The notes: generated by a model from the sequence alone, not told the origin. A stretch of DNA of 64,000 nt from Pedobacter jeongneungensis (GCF_000633455.1 NZ_AYMG01000038.1:1-64000), one strand, 5' to 3'; counted from the stretch's first letter, positions 8,714-17,945 are shown. Program-made: numbers and translations.

Positions 8714-9958
8714 CTATATAAAAAGCGAAGCAATAACGAGGAGTAAGGGAACTGTCATTACGATGGCCCCTAGCTTTAAAAACGCCCAGGCACTTACCTT
8801 CAGGTTCTCCCGACGGAGGGCAACCAGCCAGAGTATGGAGGCGAGGGAGCCTGTGAGCGAAAGATTTGGTCCCAGGTCAATACCAATAAGGATGGCGCGC
8901 CTGATGATTTCAGGAGGAAGCGCGCTATGGATGATGTTGGCTGCGGTAAGTCCTGCGGGCAGGTTGTTCATCAGGTTACAGACCAGGGCGGTCAGGATGC
9001 CGCTTCCCCATGCCGTACCAGTAACATTACCCTTTGCATAATGTGTAAGTGATTCAGCAATAGACTGGGTAAGGCCTGTTTTTCCTAAGGCTTCCACAAT
9101 GATGAACAGGCCTGCTACCAATGGCAATACGCTCCAGGATACCCCTTTTGCAATATGCAGCGGATTTCTACGCGCACCTAAACACACCAGCAGAACGGTA
9201 ACCATACCTGCGATAAAAGTGGGCAGTCCTAATGAAATGCCCTGCGCAGAAGAAACCGTCAGAATTACCGCTGATAATAATATTCCTCCTATAGCGGCCT
9301 TTCCACCGCCCGATAAAACAGGGATGCGGATATCGGTGCTGACAGATTCCTTCAATTCCCTACGCTGAAGAACATAGAGCACAATAAAGGTTGCAATGAT
9401 GGAAACAATGGACGGGATTAGAAAGCTTGACAGCCATCCTCCAAGATCAGGAAGATGGGTACCATAAATCACCAGATTCGCAGGGTTTGAGATTGGCAGC
9501 ACAAAAGAGGCCGCGTTAGCAATAAAAGCACAGATAAAAAGATAAGGCAAGGGATTTTTAACTTTGCCCGCCCTCATTGCCGCAATTACCGCGGGGGTGA
9601 GCACAACGGCGGTTGCATCGTTGGATAGAAAAACCGTTACGAGGGTACCCACCAGGTAGATCAGAAAAAAAAGCCTGATGGAAGATCCCTTTGCCTGCTT
9701 TGCCGCGTGGGCCGCAAGCCAGTCGAACATCCCCTCCACCCTTGCCGTTTCTGCCAGCATCATCATTCCTGTCAGAAAAAGATATACATCTATCCCTTTG
9801 GTAAAACCAGAAATCCCTTCTGAAAACCCCAGTAGCCCCGAGATAATCAGTATCGCCGCACCGGCACAGGCAGAGATGTATTCCGGAATTCCGAATGGCC
9901 TGGCGATCACCCCTGCTATAGCGAGCAGCGAAATGAGCAGGATAAGGGCTGAAGTCAT
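8714..9958 (-). CDS. arsB: ArsB-type arsenite/antimonite efflux permease
   Basis: An inner-membrane transporter of the ion-transporter superfamily, 414 residues with about 11-12 hydrophobic segments. Diagnostic blocks are VTVFLSNDATAVVLTPAV, CNLMNNLPAGLTAAN and GIDLGPNLSLTGSLASILW, the last being very characteristic of ArsB. The start is the Met at 9958, just before the first membrane helix; 16 extra codons from 10006 give a poorly hydrophobic extension. An MFS transporter gene ends 94 bp upstream on the same strand. No arsR, arsC or arsA is present in the window, so the ars function is inferred from family alone. Composition looks more GC-rich than the flanks. Confidence 0.85.
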   Translation of the reverse strand: MTSALILLISLLAIAGVIARPFGIPEYISACAGAAILIISGLLGFSEGISGFTKGIDVYLFLTGMMMLAETARVEGMFDWLAAHAAKQAKGSSIRLFFLIYLVGTLVTVFLSNDATAVVLTPAVIAAMRAGKVKNPLPYLFICAFIANAASFVLPISNPANLVIYGTHLPDLGGWLSSFLIPSIVSIIATFIVLYVLQRRELKESVSTDIRIPVLSGGGKAAIGGILLSAVILTVSSAQGISLGLPTFIAGMVTVLLVCLGARRNPLHIAKGVSWSVLPLVAGLFIIVEALGKTGLTQSIAESLTHYAKGNVTGTAWGSGILTALVCNLMNNLPAGLTAANIIHSALPPEIIRRAILIGIDLGPNLSLTGSLASILWLVALRRENLKVSAWAFLKLGAIVMTVPLLLVIASLFI

Positions 9959-10051
9959 GATATGATAATATTTAAAGTAAGATAGATGATATTTTGATAT
10001 GGTCAAATGTTTTAAAAACAGAAGTAAAGCAGTATATACCTTGAGCTTTAT

Positions 10052-11278
10052 TTATCCTGCCGGCGCCAGACTGCGGGCAGTAACATTGACGGTTTCAGGC
10101 ATCTTCCAGTAGAAAATAACAAAGGCCACAAATGCAATGGCCGCAAGGATAAACATCCCATAATCAAATCCTGCATGCGATACAATATACCCGCTGATTA
10201 CATTGCTCAGCGAAGCACCGATCCCAACTGAGGTCGCCAGGATACCCTGTGCAAAATTTTCCTTGCCCGAACCCTTAAAAAGATCGGAAACCATCAATAT
10301 GGATACCACGCTGAAAATCCCGCCCGCAATCCCATCGAGCACCTGGATGCTCACCAGGTATGGCGCACCTTTGTACAGGGTATAAAGTATTCCCCTTATG
10401 GGCAGCATCATAAAAGCAAAAATCATTAATTTCCTTCTTCCCCCTTTGGCCCATTTGCCACTCATAAAAGCTATGGGAACCATAACAGCTTGTGCAAGTA
10501 CAATACAGGCCGACATGTAAAGCGAGGCATTACTTCCCTCATCTCTTCCCAGTTCCTGGCCAACCAGGGGGAGCATCGCCGCATTGGCAAAGTGAAATAA
10601 TATAGCAGAAAATAACAGGATCAGATAGCCTTTGTTTTTCAGCATCGTAATGATTCCTATCTTTGCGCTTTTCTCTTCGTCAACTGGCGCGCCAGTCTGG
10701 TGGGAGATATCCTTTTCCCTTATCCCAAGGGTGAAGATAATGCTCATCACGCAAAATATGGCAAGTCCGTAAAATATACCCTCATTATTGGTAAACTTTC
10801 CGAGCAGTCCGATAATGACCGCCGAGGCTACATTGCCTGCATGGTTAAAAGTCTGGTTACGGCTGATGGTGTGGTCAAACCTGTCTACCCCGCCTATTCC
10901 CATGGCCAGAGAGATGAGTACAGGGCCAAAAAATGTTGCCGCCACTCCTATTGCTATCTGGCAACCGATTACCGCATAGAACGAAGGAAAAAAAAGCATA
11001 CAGAACCCGGCTATGCAAATGGTAAGGGTAACGACCACTATGCCCAGCCTCTTTTTATCACTCACATCGCACAGCCAGCCAGCCGGAGACTGTGCCACCA
11101 CGGTAGCAAGGCTCATCGCGCCGATGGCAATGCCTATTTTTGAGGGATCCCACTTTAAGTTTGAGGCAAGATAAACGGCCAGAAAAGGGCCAAGACCAGT
11201 GGCCACATCAGCTGCAGAAAAGTTAAGCCAGTTCAGACAGTTCAGGCTCCTGGCCTTGTTAGGTGTCGGGTTTATCAT
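10052..11278 (-). CDS. Major facilitator superfamily transporter
   Basis: A 408-residue membrane protein with 12 predicted helices. The loop between helices 2 and 3 carries GWLCDVSDKKRLGIVV, a form of the MFS G-x-x-x-D-x-x-x-R-K signature. The N-terminus LNWLNFSAADVATGLGPFLAV starts the first helix. I chose the Met at 11278, because the 45 residues read from 11413 are not membrane-like and lie far upstream of helix 1. It is followed at 94 bp by arsB, so the pair may be one operon, and both look relatively GC-rich. The substrate is unknown; a metal or metalloid conjugate is only a contextual guess. Confidence 0.8.
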   Translation of the reverse strand: MINPTPNKARSLNCLNWLNFSAADVATGLGPFLAVYLASNLKWDPSKIGIAIGAMSLATVVAQSPAGWLCDVSDKKRLGIVVVTLTICIAGFCMLFFPSFYAVIGCQIAIGVAATFFGPVLISLAMGIGGVDRFDHTISRNQTFNHAGNVASAVIIGLLGKFTNNEGIFYGLAIFCVMSIIFTLGIREKDISHQTGAPVDEEKSAKIGIITMLKNKGYLILLFSAILFHFANAAMLPLVGQELGRDEGSNASLYMSACIVLAQAVMVPIAFMSGKWAKGGRRKLMIFAFMMLPIRGILYTLYKGAPYLVSIQVLDGIAGGIFSVVSILMVSDLFKGSGKENFAQGILATSVGIGASLSNVISGYIVSHAGFDYGMFILAAIAFVAFVIFYWKMPETVNVTARSLAPAG

Positions 11279-11621
11279 ATAAAAGGCAGTTATTGCCCTG
11301 CCAGGGATTAAAACCATATAAGGGGAAAAATGTTTACCTGCAGGATCCGGTTTCCTGAACAACATATATTTTAATAAAACATCAGTTTCTCTGAACACCC
11401 AGATAAATGACAAAAAACAGTGTATTGCGTTTTAATTAAAACAAAATAAAAACTTTTTTCTTTTAAGATAGTTATCGCGCAATTAACAGATTTTGAAGAA
11501 GGCTTCGAACGAATAAAGTTTACACTAGGCTTTTAAGTTTTAATCTAACTGGATCAGAAAATTGCTGACAACAAAGAGTAAGTTTATTGCTTATTGATAT
11601 CATATACTGAATTAATCCCTA

Positions 11622-13310
11622 ATGATCAACCCGCGCCAATCTGAAAGTTTTACTGGAATCATCAGAAGACTTTTTATTATTTTCTTACTGTTTACTTTCA
11701 TCGTAACAGCAGGATCATTCATACTGCGCCATACCATAACCGCTAAACTGGATCAGCTCAGCAGCCACCTGCGCCAACCCGGACAGCAACCGGCAATCAG
11801 CAGGTTGCTCGTTGATTTAAATCTGGCAGAAAACAGTTTCCAGCAGGCAAGTTCTAACGGTAAGGTGCGTGATCTGAATGCTTACAAGCAGCACCTTAAA
11901 ACTATTTTTGCACAAATGACGGAAATCATTCAGCAATACCGGGCTGATGAGAAGAGTAATTTACCAAAAAGCAAACAGCAAATTGCACTTGCACTGCAAC
12001 AAAAACTTGCTGTTTCGCAACAGCTCTTTGATCTTCAAAAAAGATTTACTTTCCTGCTGAACAGAACAACATTGGCCACCATTAGTGACGATCAATCTAA
12101 AAAACGCATTGTGAGTTCGAAAACTGATACCGCCATTTCTATCTATAAGGAACCAACCAAAAGAAGCCTGATCAAAAGGTTAAAGGATGCGGTTTATAAT
12201 ACTTCCAAGGTAAAAGTAGTCACCATCAGGCCAGGTAAAGGTCAGGTGGAAGCCATTACCAGAAAAACACAACAGGAATTATTAAAGCAATTAGGGCAAC
12301 AGTACGACCGTCTGTCAGAATCTAACCAGGAATTGATTTTGGCCAATCTAAATTTGCTCACCGAACTTCGGCAGGTACTATTGGAATTGCAGAATATTGA
12401 GCAGCACGCTTACGAAAAAAGCCGCGAAGAGATCCTCGCACAATATCAGTCTACCTCGGGAGATTTAAATATGTATACTGCGATAGCATCTGCACTTGTA
12501 TTGTTATTTACGGTATTGTTGATCATCTATATTCGCAAGGCTTCGTTCGCTGAACGGCGGTATATACGAGAGAACGCGAGGGCTGTAAGACTGGCAGGTC
12601 AGAAATCTGAAATACTCGCCATTATGAGCCACGAGATCCGCAATAAACTCATGGCCATCAATGGTGCTGTGTTTATGTTAAGAAGAACGCAGCTACAACC
12701 AGAACAGGAGAAAAAAGTATCATCGATCAACCTATCGTCTTCATTATTGCTCGAAACAGTAAATAACGTGCTCGATGTGAGCAAATTAGAGCAACAGCCG
12801 GCAGAATTAAATATACATCCTTTCTCTCCTGAGGAAGCCATTAGCGATTCGGTAGAAGCGATGCGCTTTATGGCTGAAAGGAAGGGAATCGGTTTAAATC
12901 TTAAATCTGAGGGCATGACTAACCAAAAGGTAAATGGAGATGCTTTGAGGCTAAAACAAGTGCTTATTAATTTATTGAGTAACGCGATTAAATATACCGA
13001 TGAGGGTCATGTGGATTTATCCGCTGAACTCCGTCATGAAAAGGACAACACAATCTGGCTTAGCGTAACCGTTAAGGACACCGGTTCTGGTATACCCAAA
13101 AATAAGCAGGCGGATCTGTTTTCTCCCTATTATCAGGCCGGTGGCCGTAAACCGGGTACCGGATTGGGATTATATCTTTGCCGCCAGCTAATCACACTCC
13201 AAAATGGCAGCATTAACCTTGAAAGTGAAGAAAAGCAAGGCTGTATCGTCCGCTTTTCAATCCCTTACCAGGCAGTGAGTTTGGATAATGAAGCCACCGT
13301 CACTCATTAA
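11622..13310 (+). CDS. Membrane-bound sensor histidine kinase
   Basis: The 562-residue protein has membrane helix 1 near residues 14-35, a long helical extracytoplasmic or periplasmic region rich in Gln and Leu, and membrane helix 2 near 286-306 (TAIASALVLLFTVLLIIYI). A HisKA domain follows with the phospho-acceptor His337 in IMSHEIRNKLMAING. The HATPase_c domain has DALRLKQVLINLLSNAIKY (N box), DTGSGIP (G1) and GTGLGLYLCRQL (G2). There is no receiver domain. A LytTR response regulator begins 212 bp downstream on the same strand and is the probable partner, though HisKA kinases are not the usual partners of LytTR regulators. Confidence 0.88.
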   Translation: MINPRQSESFTGIIRRLFIIFLLFTFIVTAGSFILRHTITAKLDQLSSHLRQPGQQPAISRLLVDLNLAENSFQQASSNGKVRDLNAYKQHLKTIFAQMTEIIQQYRADEKSNLPKSKQQIALALQQKLAVSQQLFDLQKRFTFLLNRTTLATISDDQSKKRIVSSKTDTAISIYKEPTKRSLIKRLKDAVYNTSKVKVVTIRPGKGQVEAITRKTQQELLKQLGQQYDRLSESNQELILANLNLLTELRQVLLELQNIEQHAYEKSREEILAQYQSTSGDLNMYTAIASALVLLFTVLLIIYIRKASFAERRYIRENARAVRLAGQKSEILAIMSHEIRNKLMAINGAVFMLRRTQLQPEQEKKVSSINLSSSLLLETVNNVLDVSKLEQQPAELNIHPFSPEEAISDSVEAMRFMAERKGIGLNLKSEGMTNQKVNGDALRLKQVLINLLSNAIKYTDEGHVDLSAELRHEKDNTIWLSVTVKDTGSGIPKNKQADLFSPYYQAGGRKPGTGLGLYLCRQLITLQNGSINLESEEKQGCIVRFSIPYQAVSLDNEATVTH

Positions 13311-13440
13311 CAGTCTGCACAGCGCACAATAGTTTAAAAATACTTTATTTAACAGTAAATCCATCAATGCTGTTATTTGATTTACTACGGCCAATGTAAA
13401 ATATTGGAGCGTTCATCTTTTCTATTCCGTCAGATAAAGT

Positions 13441-13448
13441 TACCTTTG
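13441..13448 (+). promoter_or_regulatory. Possible -7 box of the LytTR regulator gene
   Basis: TACCTTTG fits TAnnTTTG and lies 75 bp before the start codon at 13523. A good -33 TTG at the proper spacing is not visible, so this is tentative. If real, the regulator has its own promoter, separate from the kinase gene. Confidence 0.3.
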
Positions 13449-13522
13449 GATTTAAATAAACCAGTGAATACCCCAGGGCAAATGTTCAAAACCCAAAAGA
13501 CTATATCTAACCAATTGATTTC

Positions 13523-14242
13523 ATGAGAACTAAGCTCAACTGCATTGTTATTGACGATGATCCGGAGGTAAGTGGTTATGTTTGTGATTTTATTCAGGAA
13601 ACCTCTTTTCTTCATCTTGTGTCAGCACACAGCAGTCCTGCTGAAGCCATTGATGTATTGGGGCACTCAGCTATCGACCTGATTATACTAGATATTAATC
13701 TACCTGGGATCGACGGAATGAGCTTCGCAAAAACCCTTTTTGACCAATACGGAAAGGATATGCCCAGGATAATTTTTATCAGTGGCTCAGGCGATCATGC
13801 CTCAGAGGGTTATAAAGTTGATGCGATCGATTACCTGCTAAAGCCATTTACTTACGAAGATTTTTTCAGGGCCGCTTTTAAAGCCAAAAATCATATTGTA
13901 CAAACCGTTCAAAAAAGTGATGAAGAAGATTTCGTTTTTCTTAAAGTAGAGCACGAATTAATCCGCGTGCCTTTTAACGAAATCCTATATGGTGAGAGTC
14001 AGAAAGACTACATCAAAGTTTTTACCAGGGATGGAAAAATGATCACCGCGCTGTCTACCATGAAAGCCATGGAAGCTCTCCTGCCCCAGGATCGTTTTAT
14101 GCGGATACACCGGTCGTTTATCGTGGCCCTGAATAAGATCGAGTCTATCCAGCATTTCACCGTCAAAATCGGAAAAACAGTCATCCCTGTCACCGATCAA
14201 TATCGCCAGCAGTTCAGGTCACACTTTAAAACCTGGCTTTAA
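13523..14242 (+). CDS. LytTR-family response regulator
   Basis: A 239-residue two-domain regulator. The receiver domain (1-120) keeps its acidic residues Asp11-Asp13 in IVIDDDPEV, the phosphorylation site Asp57 in IILDINLPGIDG, and Lys107 in DYLLKPF. The LytTR DNA-binding domain (about 140-239) has the usual KDYIKVFTRDGK and RFMRIHRSFIVALNKIESI motifs. It should act as a cytoplasmic transcription factor on paired short direct repeats. It follows the histidine kinase at 11622 in the same orientation. All phosphotransfer residues are present, in contrast to the damaged LytTR gene at 44076. Confidence 0.9.
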   Translation: MRTKLNCIVIDDDPEVSGYVCDFIQETSFLHLVSAHSSPAEAIDVLGHSAIDLIILDINLPGIDGMSFAKTLFDQYGKDMPRIIFISGSGDHASEGYKVDAIDYLLKPFTYEDFFRAAFKAKNHIVQTVQKSDEEDFVFLKVEHELIRVPFNEILYGESQKDYIKVFTRDGKMITALSTMKAMEALLPQDRFMRIHRSFIVALNKIESIQHFTVKIGKTVIPVTDQYRQQFRSHFKTWL

Positions 14243-14462
14243 TTTCAACTTCCCCTATTAAATTTCGACGATCAGCTGCAACCTTCTATCGGATGGTTAA
14301 GGCATTATAGCGAACGTACTTTCTGGTAAAAATGCGAATACCTTTATTTGAACTGTTTTTAACTGAGCGGCTAACAAGCAGGCTCCAGATTTTAATACTA
14401 CCATGAAAAGAATATTATTTTACCATTTTTTGCTTGCGCCTATCCCTTCGCATATACAGCAG

Positions 14463-14480
14463 TTCCAATTGACATTGGAA
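14463..14480. promoter_or_regulatory. Palindrome TTCCAAT-N4-ATTGGAA
   Basis: The inverted repeat TTCCAAT / ATTGGAA has a 4-base centre. It is a near copy of the palindrome at 14733-14749, 270 bp downstream. A paired operator is possible; no protein can be named. Confidence 0.35.
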
Positions 14481-14732
14481 AATGGATATGGCAAAAATGA
14501 ATATACTTATCCCTATACAGAAGGCAAAATCCATTGACCTTAAAATAAAACGCCATAAATTAAACGATCAGGGAGCTTCAACTTCAAGGTAAAGGCTATC
14601 GGCAGATCAGTTTTTAAGAAGGCATAGAGGTTGATCAATCCGGCACCTATACACCACTCATCAGTGGGTTTAAAAACCTAAATCAGCGATCATCACCTGG
14701 ATTCAGGCCGCACGTAAATTTTTCATAACGCA

Positions 14733-14749
14733 TTCCAATTGAATTGGAA
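14733..14749. promoter_or_regulatory. Perfect 17-bp palindrome upstream of the OmpA-like gene
   Basis: TTCCAATTGAATTGGAA is perfectly symmetric about its central G and ends 33 bp before the start codon at 14783, a suitable position for an operator controlling the OmpA-like gene. Confidence 0.45.
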
Positions 14750-14782
14750 CCATTACCCAAAAACAAAAAAATAAAAACAGAA

Positions 14783-16063
14783 ATGAACATCAAATTTACA
14801 AAATCAGCAATGTTATTCGCTTTGATAAGCTTATCAACTCAATTATTTGCGCAAGAAACGCCAACCACAACAAGCAGGTTTGGCAAACAATCATTAAGAA
14901 CATGGAGCATTGGTGCACATGGAGGTATTTTAAGTCAGAACACCTTTTTAGGCGGTGGCAGCGTAAAAGCCGACGAATTTAAAAGTATTGGTTATGGCGC
15001 TTTTATCAAAAAGCAGATTTTACCCGCTTTAGGTTTACAGGCTGATTTCTTACGCGGAGAAATTAAAACGTTGAACAGCACCAGCACGATCGAACAAAAA
15101 AACAGCATTAAATGGTCTGGATCATTAACGGCGGTATTAAACATTGCAAATTTCAGCTTAAACACTGAAAATGCCGTGTTGATCCCTTATGTTAAAGCTG
15201 GTGCAGGTTACATGTCATCAGACTCTCAACTTGGAAATATAGATGCATTTACAAAAAGAGAAGGCTGGTTTATCCCAACGGGAGTTGGATTTAAATTCGG
15301 TGTGGCCAAAGGGATCAACATCGATTTAGGTTACGACATCAACTTTATCAAATCATCTCCAACTGTTAAAAATGCATACCATGAAAGCAGATTCTCTTAC
15401 GCGCATGCAGGTTTAGAGTTTGCATTGGGAAATAAAGAAAATTCTCAGTTACAAAACTACAGTGCCGTTGCTGATCTGCGCAAACAAAGCGCTGAAGAAA
15501 GTGCCGAATTAAGAAAAGCGTTATCTACCGCCGAGCAAAATGCGGCAAGAGACAGAGAACAATATGCCAAAGATTTAGCTGATGATGACAATGATGGTGT
15601 AGCCAACAAATTTGACAAATGCCCGGGTACCGCAGCAGCAACGGTTGTTGATGGTTCAGGTTGTCCGCTGGCCGCTCCTAAAACTATTATCAGAGAAACT
15701 ACCGTCATTACAGAGGCCGACCGTAAAGTGGTTAAAGATGCCATTTCGAACCTGGAATTTGATTTAGGAAAATCGACTATCCGTTCAAAATCATATACCA
15801 CATTAAACAGAGTTGCCGCCCTTTTAATAGAGAAAAACTTTAGCTTAAAACTAGCCGGCCATACCGACAATACCGGAAGTAGAGAATTAAACCTGCGTTT
15901 ATCGAAAGAAAGAGCAGAATCGGTAAAAACTTACCTGGTTTCTCAGGGCGTAAATGCATCAAGGGTTGAGGCAACCGGTTACGGGCCTGATCAACCCATT
16001 TCGACCAACAAAACTGCGGCAGGCCGTCAGGAAAACCGTCGCGTAGAATTTTCTTTATACTAA
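14783..16063 (+). CDS. OmpA-family outer membrane protein with calcium-binding-type repeat
   Basis: The 426-residue protein has a signal peptide (LFALISLSTQLFAQ), an N-terminal eight-strand beta-barrel-like region to about residue 220, a coiled-coil stretch rich in Ala, Glu and Gln, one thrombospondin type-3 repeat (DDDNDGVANKFDKCPGT) and a C-terminal OmpA peptidoglycan-binding domain. The last is marked by LAGHTDNTGSRELNLRLSKER and GYGPDQPISTN. It should link the outer membrane to the cell wall. The start at 14783 is chosen because the signal peptide begins directly there; the upstream Met at 14744 overlaps the palindrome at 14733-14749. A second barrel gene follows after 19 bp. Confidence 0.88.
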   Translation: MNIKFTKSAMLFALISLSTQLFAQETPTTTSRFGKQSLRTWSIGAHGGILSQNTFLGGGSVKADEFKSIGYGAFIKKQILPALGLQADFLRGEIKTLNSTSTIEQKNSIKWSGSLTAVLNIANFSLNTENAVLIPYVKAGAGYMSSDSQLGNIDAFTKREGWFIPTGVGFKFGVAKGINIDLGYDINFIKSSPTVKNAYHESRFSYAHAGLEFALGNKENSQLQNYSAVADLRKQSAEESAELRKALSTAEQNAARDREQYAKDLADDDNDGVANKFDKCPGTAAATVVDGSGCPLAAPKTIIRETTVITEADRKVVKDAISNLEFDLGKSTIRSKSYTTLNRVAALLIEKNFSLKLAGHTDNTGSRELNLRLSKERAESVKTYLVSQGVNASRVEATGYGPDQPISTNKTAAGRQENRRVEFSLY

Positions 16064-16082
16064 TCTATTTAAATAAAAAATC

Positions 16083-16664
16083 ATGAAAAACTTTTTAGCA
16101 ACCGTAATTTTATCAGCAACTACAATACTAGCTGCAAATGCTCAAATCCAAAAAGGCAATGTTTTAGTAGGTGGAAACTTAACCAACATTAACCTTGGTT
16201 TAGATAATCCAAAAATATTCAGTGTAGATATTACACCTAAAGCCGCCTGGTTTATACAGGATAATGTAGCCTTGGGCGGTTATGTGAATTTTGGATTGGA
16301 AACAGCAAAAAATTCAAATACTACTACCAGTTATGGTGTAGGTGCACTGGGCCGTTATTATGGTGGTAAAGATACAGAAGTGCTTCGCCACGGACGTTTC
16401 TTTGCAGAAGCAACAGCGGGTATTGGTGGTGTTAATGTGAGTAAAGGCGGTGGTAACACCAATGGCTTAAACCTAAGTGTAGGTCCTGGTTTTGCTTATT
16501 TTATCACTCCAAACATCGGATTAGAGACTTTATTAAAATATAACGGCCTGGTGGGTTTTGGAAGTGCGACCACGCAAAACAACCTTAATCTTTCTTTCGG
16601 TTTTCAGATCTACTTACCCGGACAGAAAACAGCCAATAAAGTAAAAAGAGATATTACCAATTAG
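16083..16664 (+). CDS. Outer membrane beta-barrel protein
   Basis: The 193-residue product has a signal peptide (MKNFLATVILSATTILAANA) and then alternating amphipathic strands with many Gly, Asn and aromatic residues, for example VALGGYVNFGLETA and GLETLLKYNGLVGF. It fits the small barrel fold (outer membrane protein beta-barrel domain) common in Bacteroidota. It follows the OmpA-like gene by 19 bp and is followed by a hairpin at 16679-16704, so the two genes probably form an operon. The function beyond an envelope role is unknown. Confidence 0.75.
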   Translation: MKNFLATVILSATTILAANAQIQKGNVLVGGNLTNINLGLDNPKIFSVDITPKAAWFIQDNVALGGYVNFGLETAKNSNTTTSYGVGALGRYYGGKDTEVLRHGRFFAEATAGIGGVNVSKGGGNTNGLNLSVGPGFAYFITPNIGLETLLKYNGLVGFGSATTQNNLNLSFGFQIYLPGQKTANKVKRDITN

Positions 16665-16678
16665 TAATCAAATTTAAC

Positions 16679-16704
16679 ATGCTGCTTTCTTTTGAAAGCA
16701 GCAT
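16679..16704 (+). terminator. Hairpin after the OmpA/barrel operon
   Basis: ATGCTGCTTTC at 16679-16689 pairs perfectly with GAAAGCAGCAT at 16694-16704 around a TTTT loop, starting 14 bp after the stop codon. The following T-run is weak (TAATCTT), so it may act as an mRNA 3' stabiliser as much as a terminator. Confidence 0.6.
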
Positions 16705-16805
16705 TAATCTTAACCTGGCATTTTAAATTTTACAGATTTCTAATTGAATCTGTTGTTAAAATGCGCCTACAAATCATTTTCATTTTACCTATTAATCAGA
16801 AAAAC

Positions 16806-17825
16806 ATGGATCACAAAGTTCATACATTAAGAGATAAATCTGCTATTGGATTTATCAGTCGCTTATCCTGGAGCGCTATAATTGCGGGGGTATTTATCGC
16901 TATCGCAGTTCAACTTTTATTGAGTTTCCTTGGCCTTGGAATAGGTTTTGGAAGTATAAACCCGCTTGACGAAGCTAAACCTTTTAGCGGGCTTGGTACC
17001 GGTGCGCTAATCTGGTGGATTGTTACGATGTTAATCTCTGTATTTACAGGCGGATGGGTTGCCGGTTGGTTTTCTAACCATGTACAAAAAACAGATCTGA
17101 TATTACATGGTTTATTAACCTGGTGTTTGCTTACTTTCCTGAACATGTACCTCATTACCTCATCAGTTGGGAAAATTGTTGGTGGAGTTGGCACCGTGAT
17201 CACAAAAGGATTCTCGCTTGCAGGCGAAGGGATTAAAGCTGCTGCCCCGGAGGCGGGTGACCTGATTAAGGACCAATTGGGTGTTGATGGAAACACATTT
17301 GGAAAGATGAAAAAAGAGGCAGAATTATTGCTGAAACAGACCGAGAAAAAAGAATTACAGCCCAAGGTTTTAAATAAGAAACTTGATCAGGCATCTAATC
17401 AGGGTGAATCAACCGGGAAAGCTGTTCTGGAAAACCCACAGGAAGCACAACAAAAGATAGATGACCTGTTCTCAAAACTATTCTCTCAAAATGATTCTAC
17501 TTTTAGTGCGGTAGATCAGGAGGCATTAGTGAATATTGTAAAAAACAGAACCGGAAAAAGTCAGGCAGAGTCTCAGCAAATCGTAGAAAACTGGTTAAGT
17601 ACTTTAAAAACGGCCAAAGCAAAAATTAAAGAGGTTAAGGCAGAAGCAGAACAAAAAGCTCGGAAAATTGGTGATGAAATGGCTTCTGCACTTTCAAAAT
17701 TCGCCATCTTATCGTTTATCGGTATGGTTTTAGGCGCTGTGATTGCCAGTTTTGGAGCTATTCTGGCCTCAAAAAAACGTGTGATGGTAGCGGAACATGT
17801 TATCAGAACTGAAGAAACCATATAA
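16806..17825 (+). CDS. Membrane protein of unknown function, YrzE/PhnA-like membrane domain
   Basis: A 339-residue protein with three hydrophobic segments in the first 130 residues (SAIIAGVFIAIAVQLLLSFL, the GALIWWIVTMLISVFTGGWV block and a third near residue 110), a long charged helical middle rich in Lys, Gln and Glu, and a last membrane helix near 295-320. The opening RLSWSAIIAGV followed by GLGIGFG resembles poorly characterised bacterial membrane proteins of this type. The start is the Met at 16806; the reading from 16692 runs through the intergenic region. No function can be assigned. Confidence 0.65.
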   Translation: MDHKVHTLRDKSAIGFISRLSWSAIIAGVFIAIAVQLLLSFLGLGIGFGSINPLDEAKPFSGLGTGALIWWIVTMLISVFTGGWVAGWFSNHVQKTDLILHGLLTWCLLTFLNMYLITSSVGKIVGGVGTVITKGFSLAGEGIKAAAPEAGDLIKDQLGVDGNTFGKMKKEAELLLKQTEKKELQPKVLNKKLDQASNQGESTGKAVLENPQEAQQKIDDLFSKLFSQNDSTFSAVDQEALVNIVKNRTGKSQAESQQIVENWLSTLKTAKAKIKEVKAEAEQKARKIGDEMASALSKFAILSFIGMVLGAVIASFGAILASKKRVMVAEHVIRTEETI

Positions 17826-17860
17826 CAAACTGGAGGTTCAATCATAAATATAGAATCGTT

Positions 17861-17945
17861 ATTCCCGATCAATCCGATAGCTATTGGGTTGATTGGGAAT
17901 CTTAACGCATAAGCTTTAAGATTTCCGCCTGCGCGGGAATGACGA
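17861..17945. repeat. Palindromic intergenic repeat between convergent genes
   Basis: The 40 bases 17861-17900 form a near-perfect palindrome: the right half, reverse-complemented, matches the left at 17 of 20 positions. A second stem AATCTTAA / TTAAGATT spans 17898-17923, and the word GCGCGGGAATGACG follows, recalling the repeat at 425-519. The position between two convergent genes suits a bidirectional terminator or a REP-like element. Confidence 0.6.

Larger units (their letters stand above)
14243..14782. other. 540-bp stretch with no intact gene; gene relics and palindromes
   Basis: A 44-codon frame starts at 14403 (MKRILFYHFLLAPIPSHIQQ) and ends at 14537; I do not recognise it. On the minus strand 14662-14540 reads 40 codons including IGAGLINLYAFLK, which resembles the end of an S8 subtilase, and then stops. 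Both look like remnants. Two palindromes of the TTCCAAT type lie at 14463 and 14733. Confidence 0.4.

Noticed and set aside
14540..14662. Minus-strand peptide with IGAGLINLYAFLK, resembling a subtilase C-terminus
   Set aside because: Only about 13 residues are suggestive and no catalytic residues are present; kept as a note in the intergenic entry but not called as a gene.
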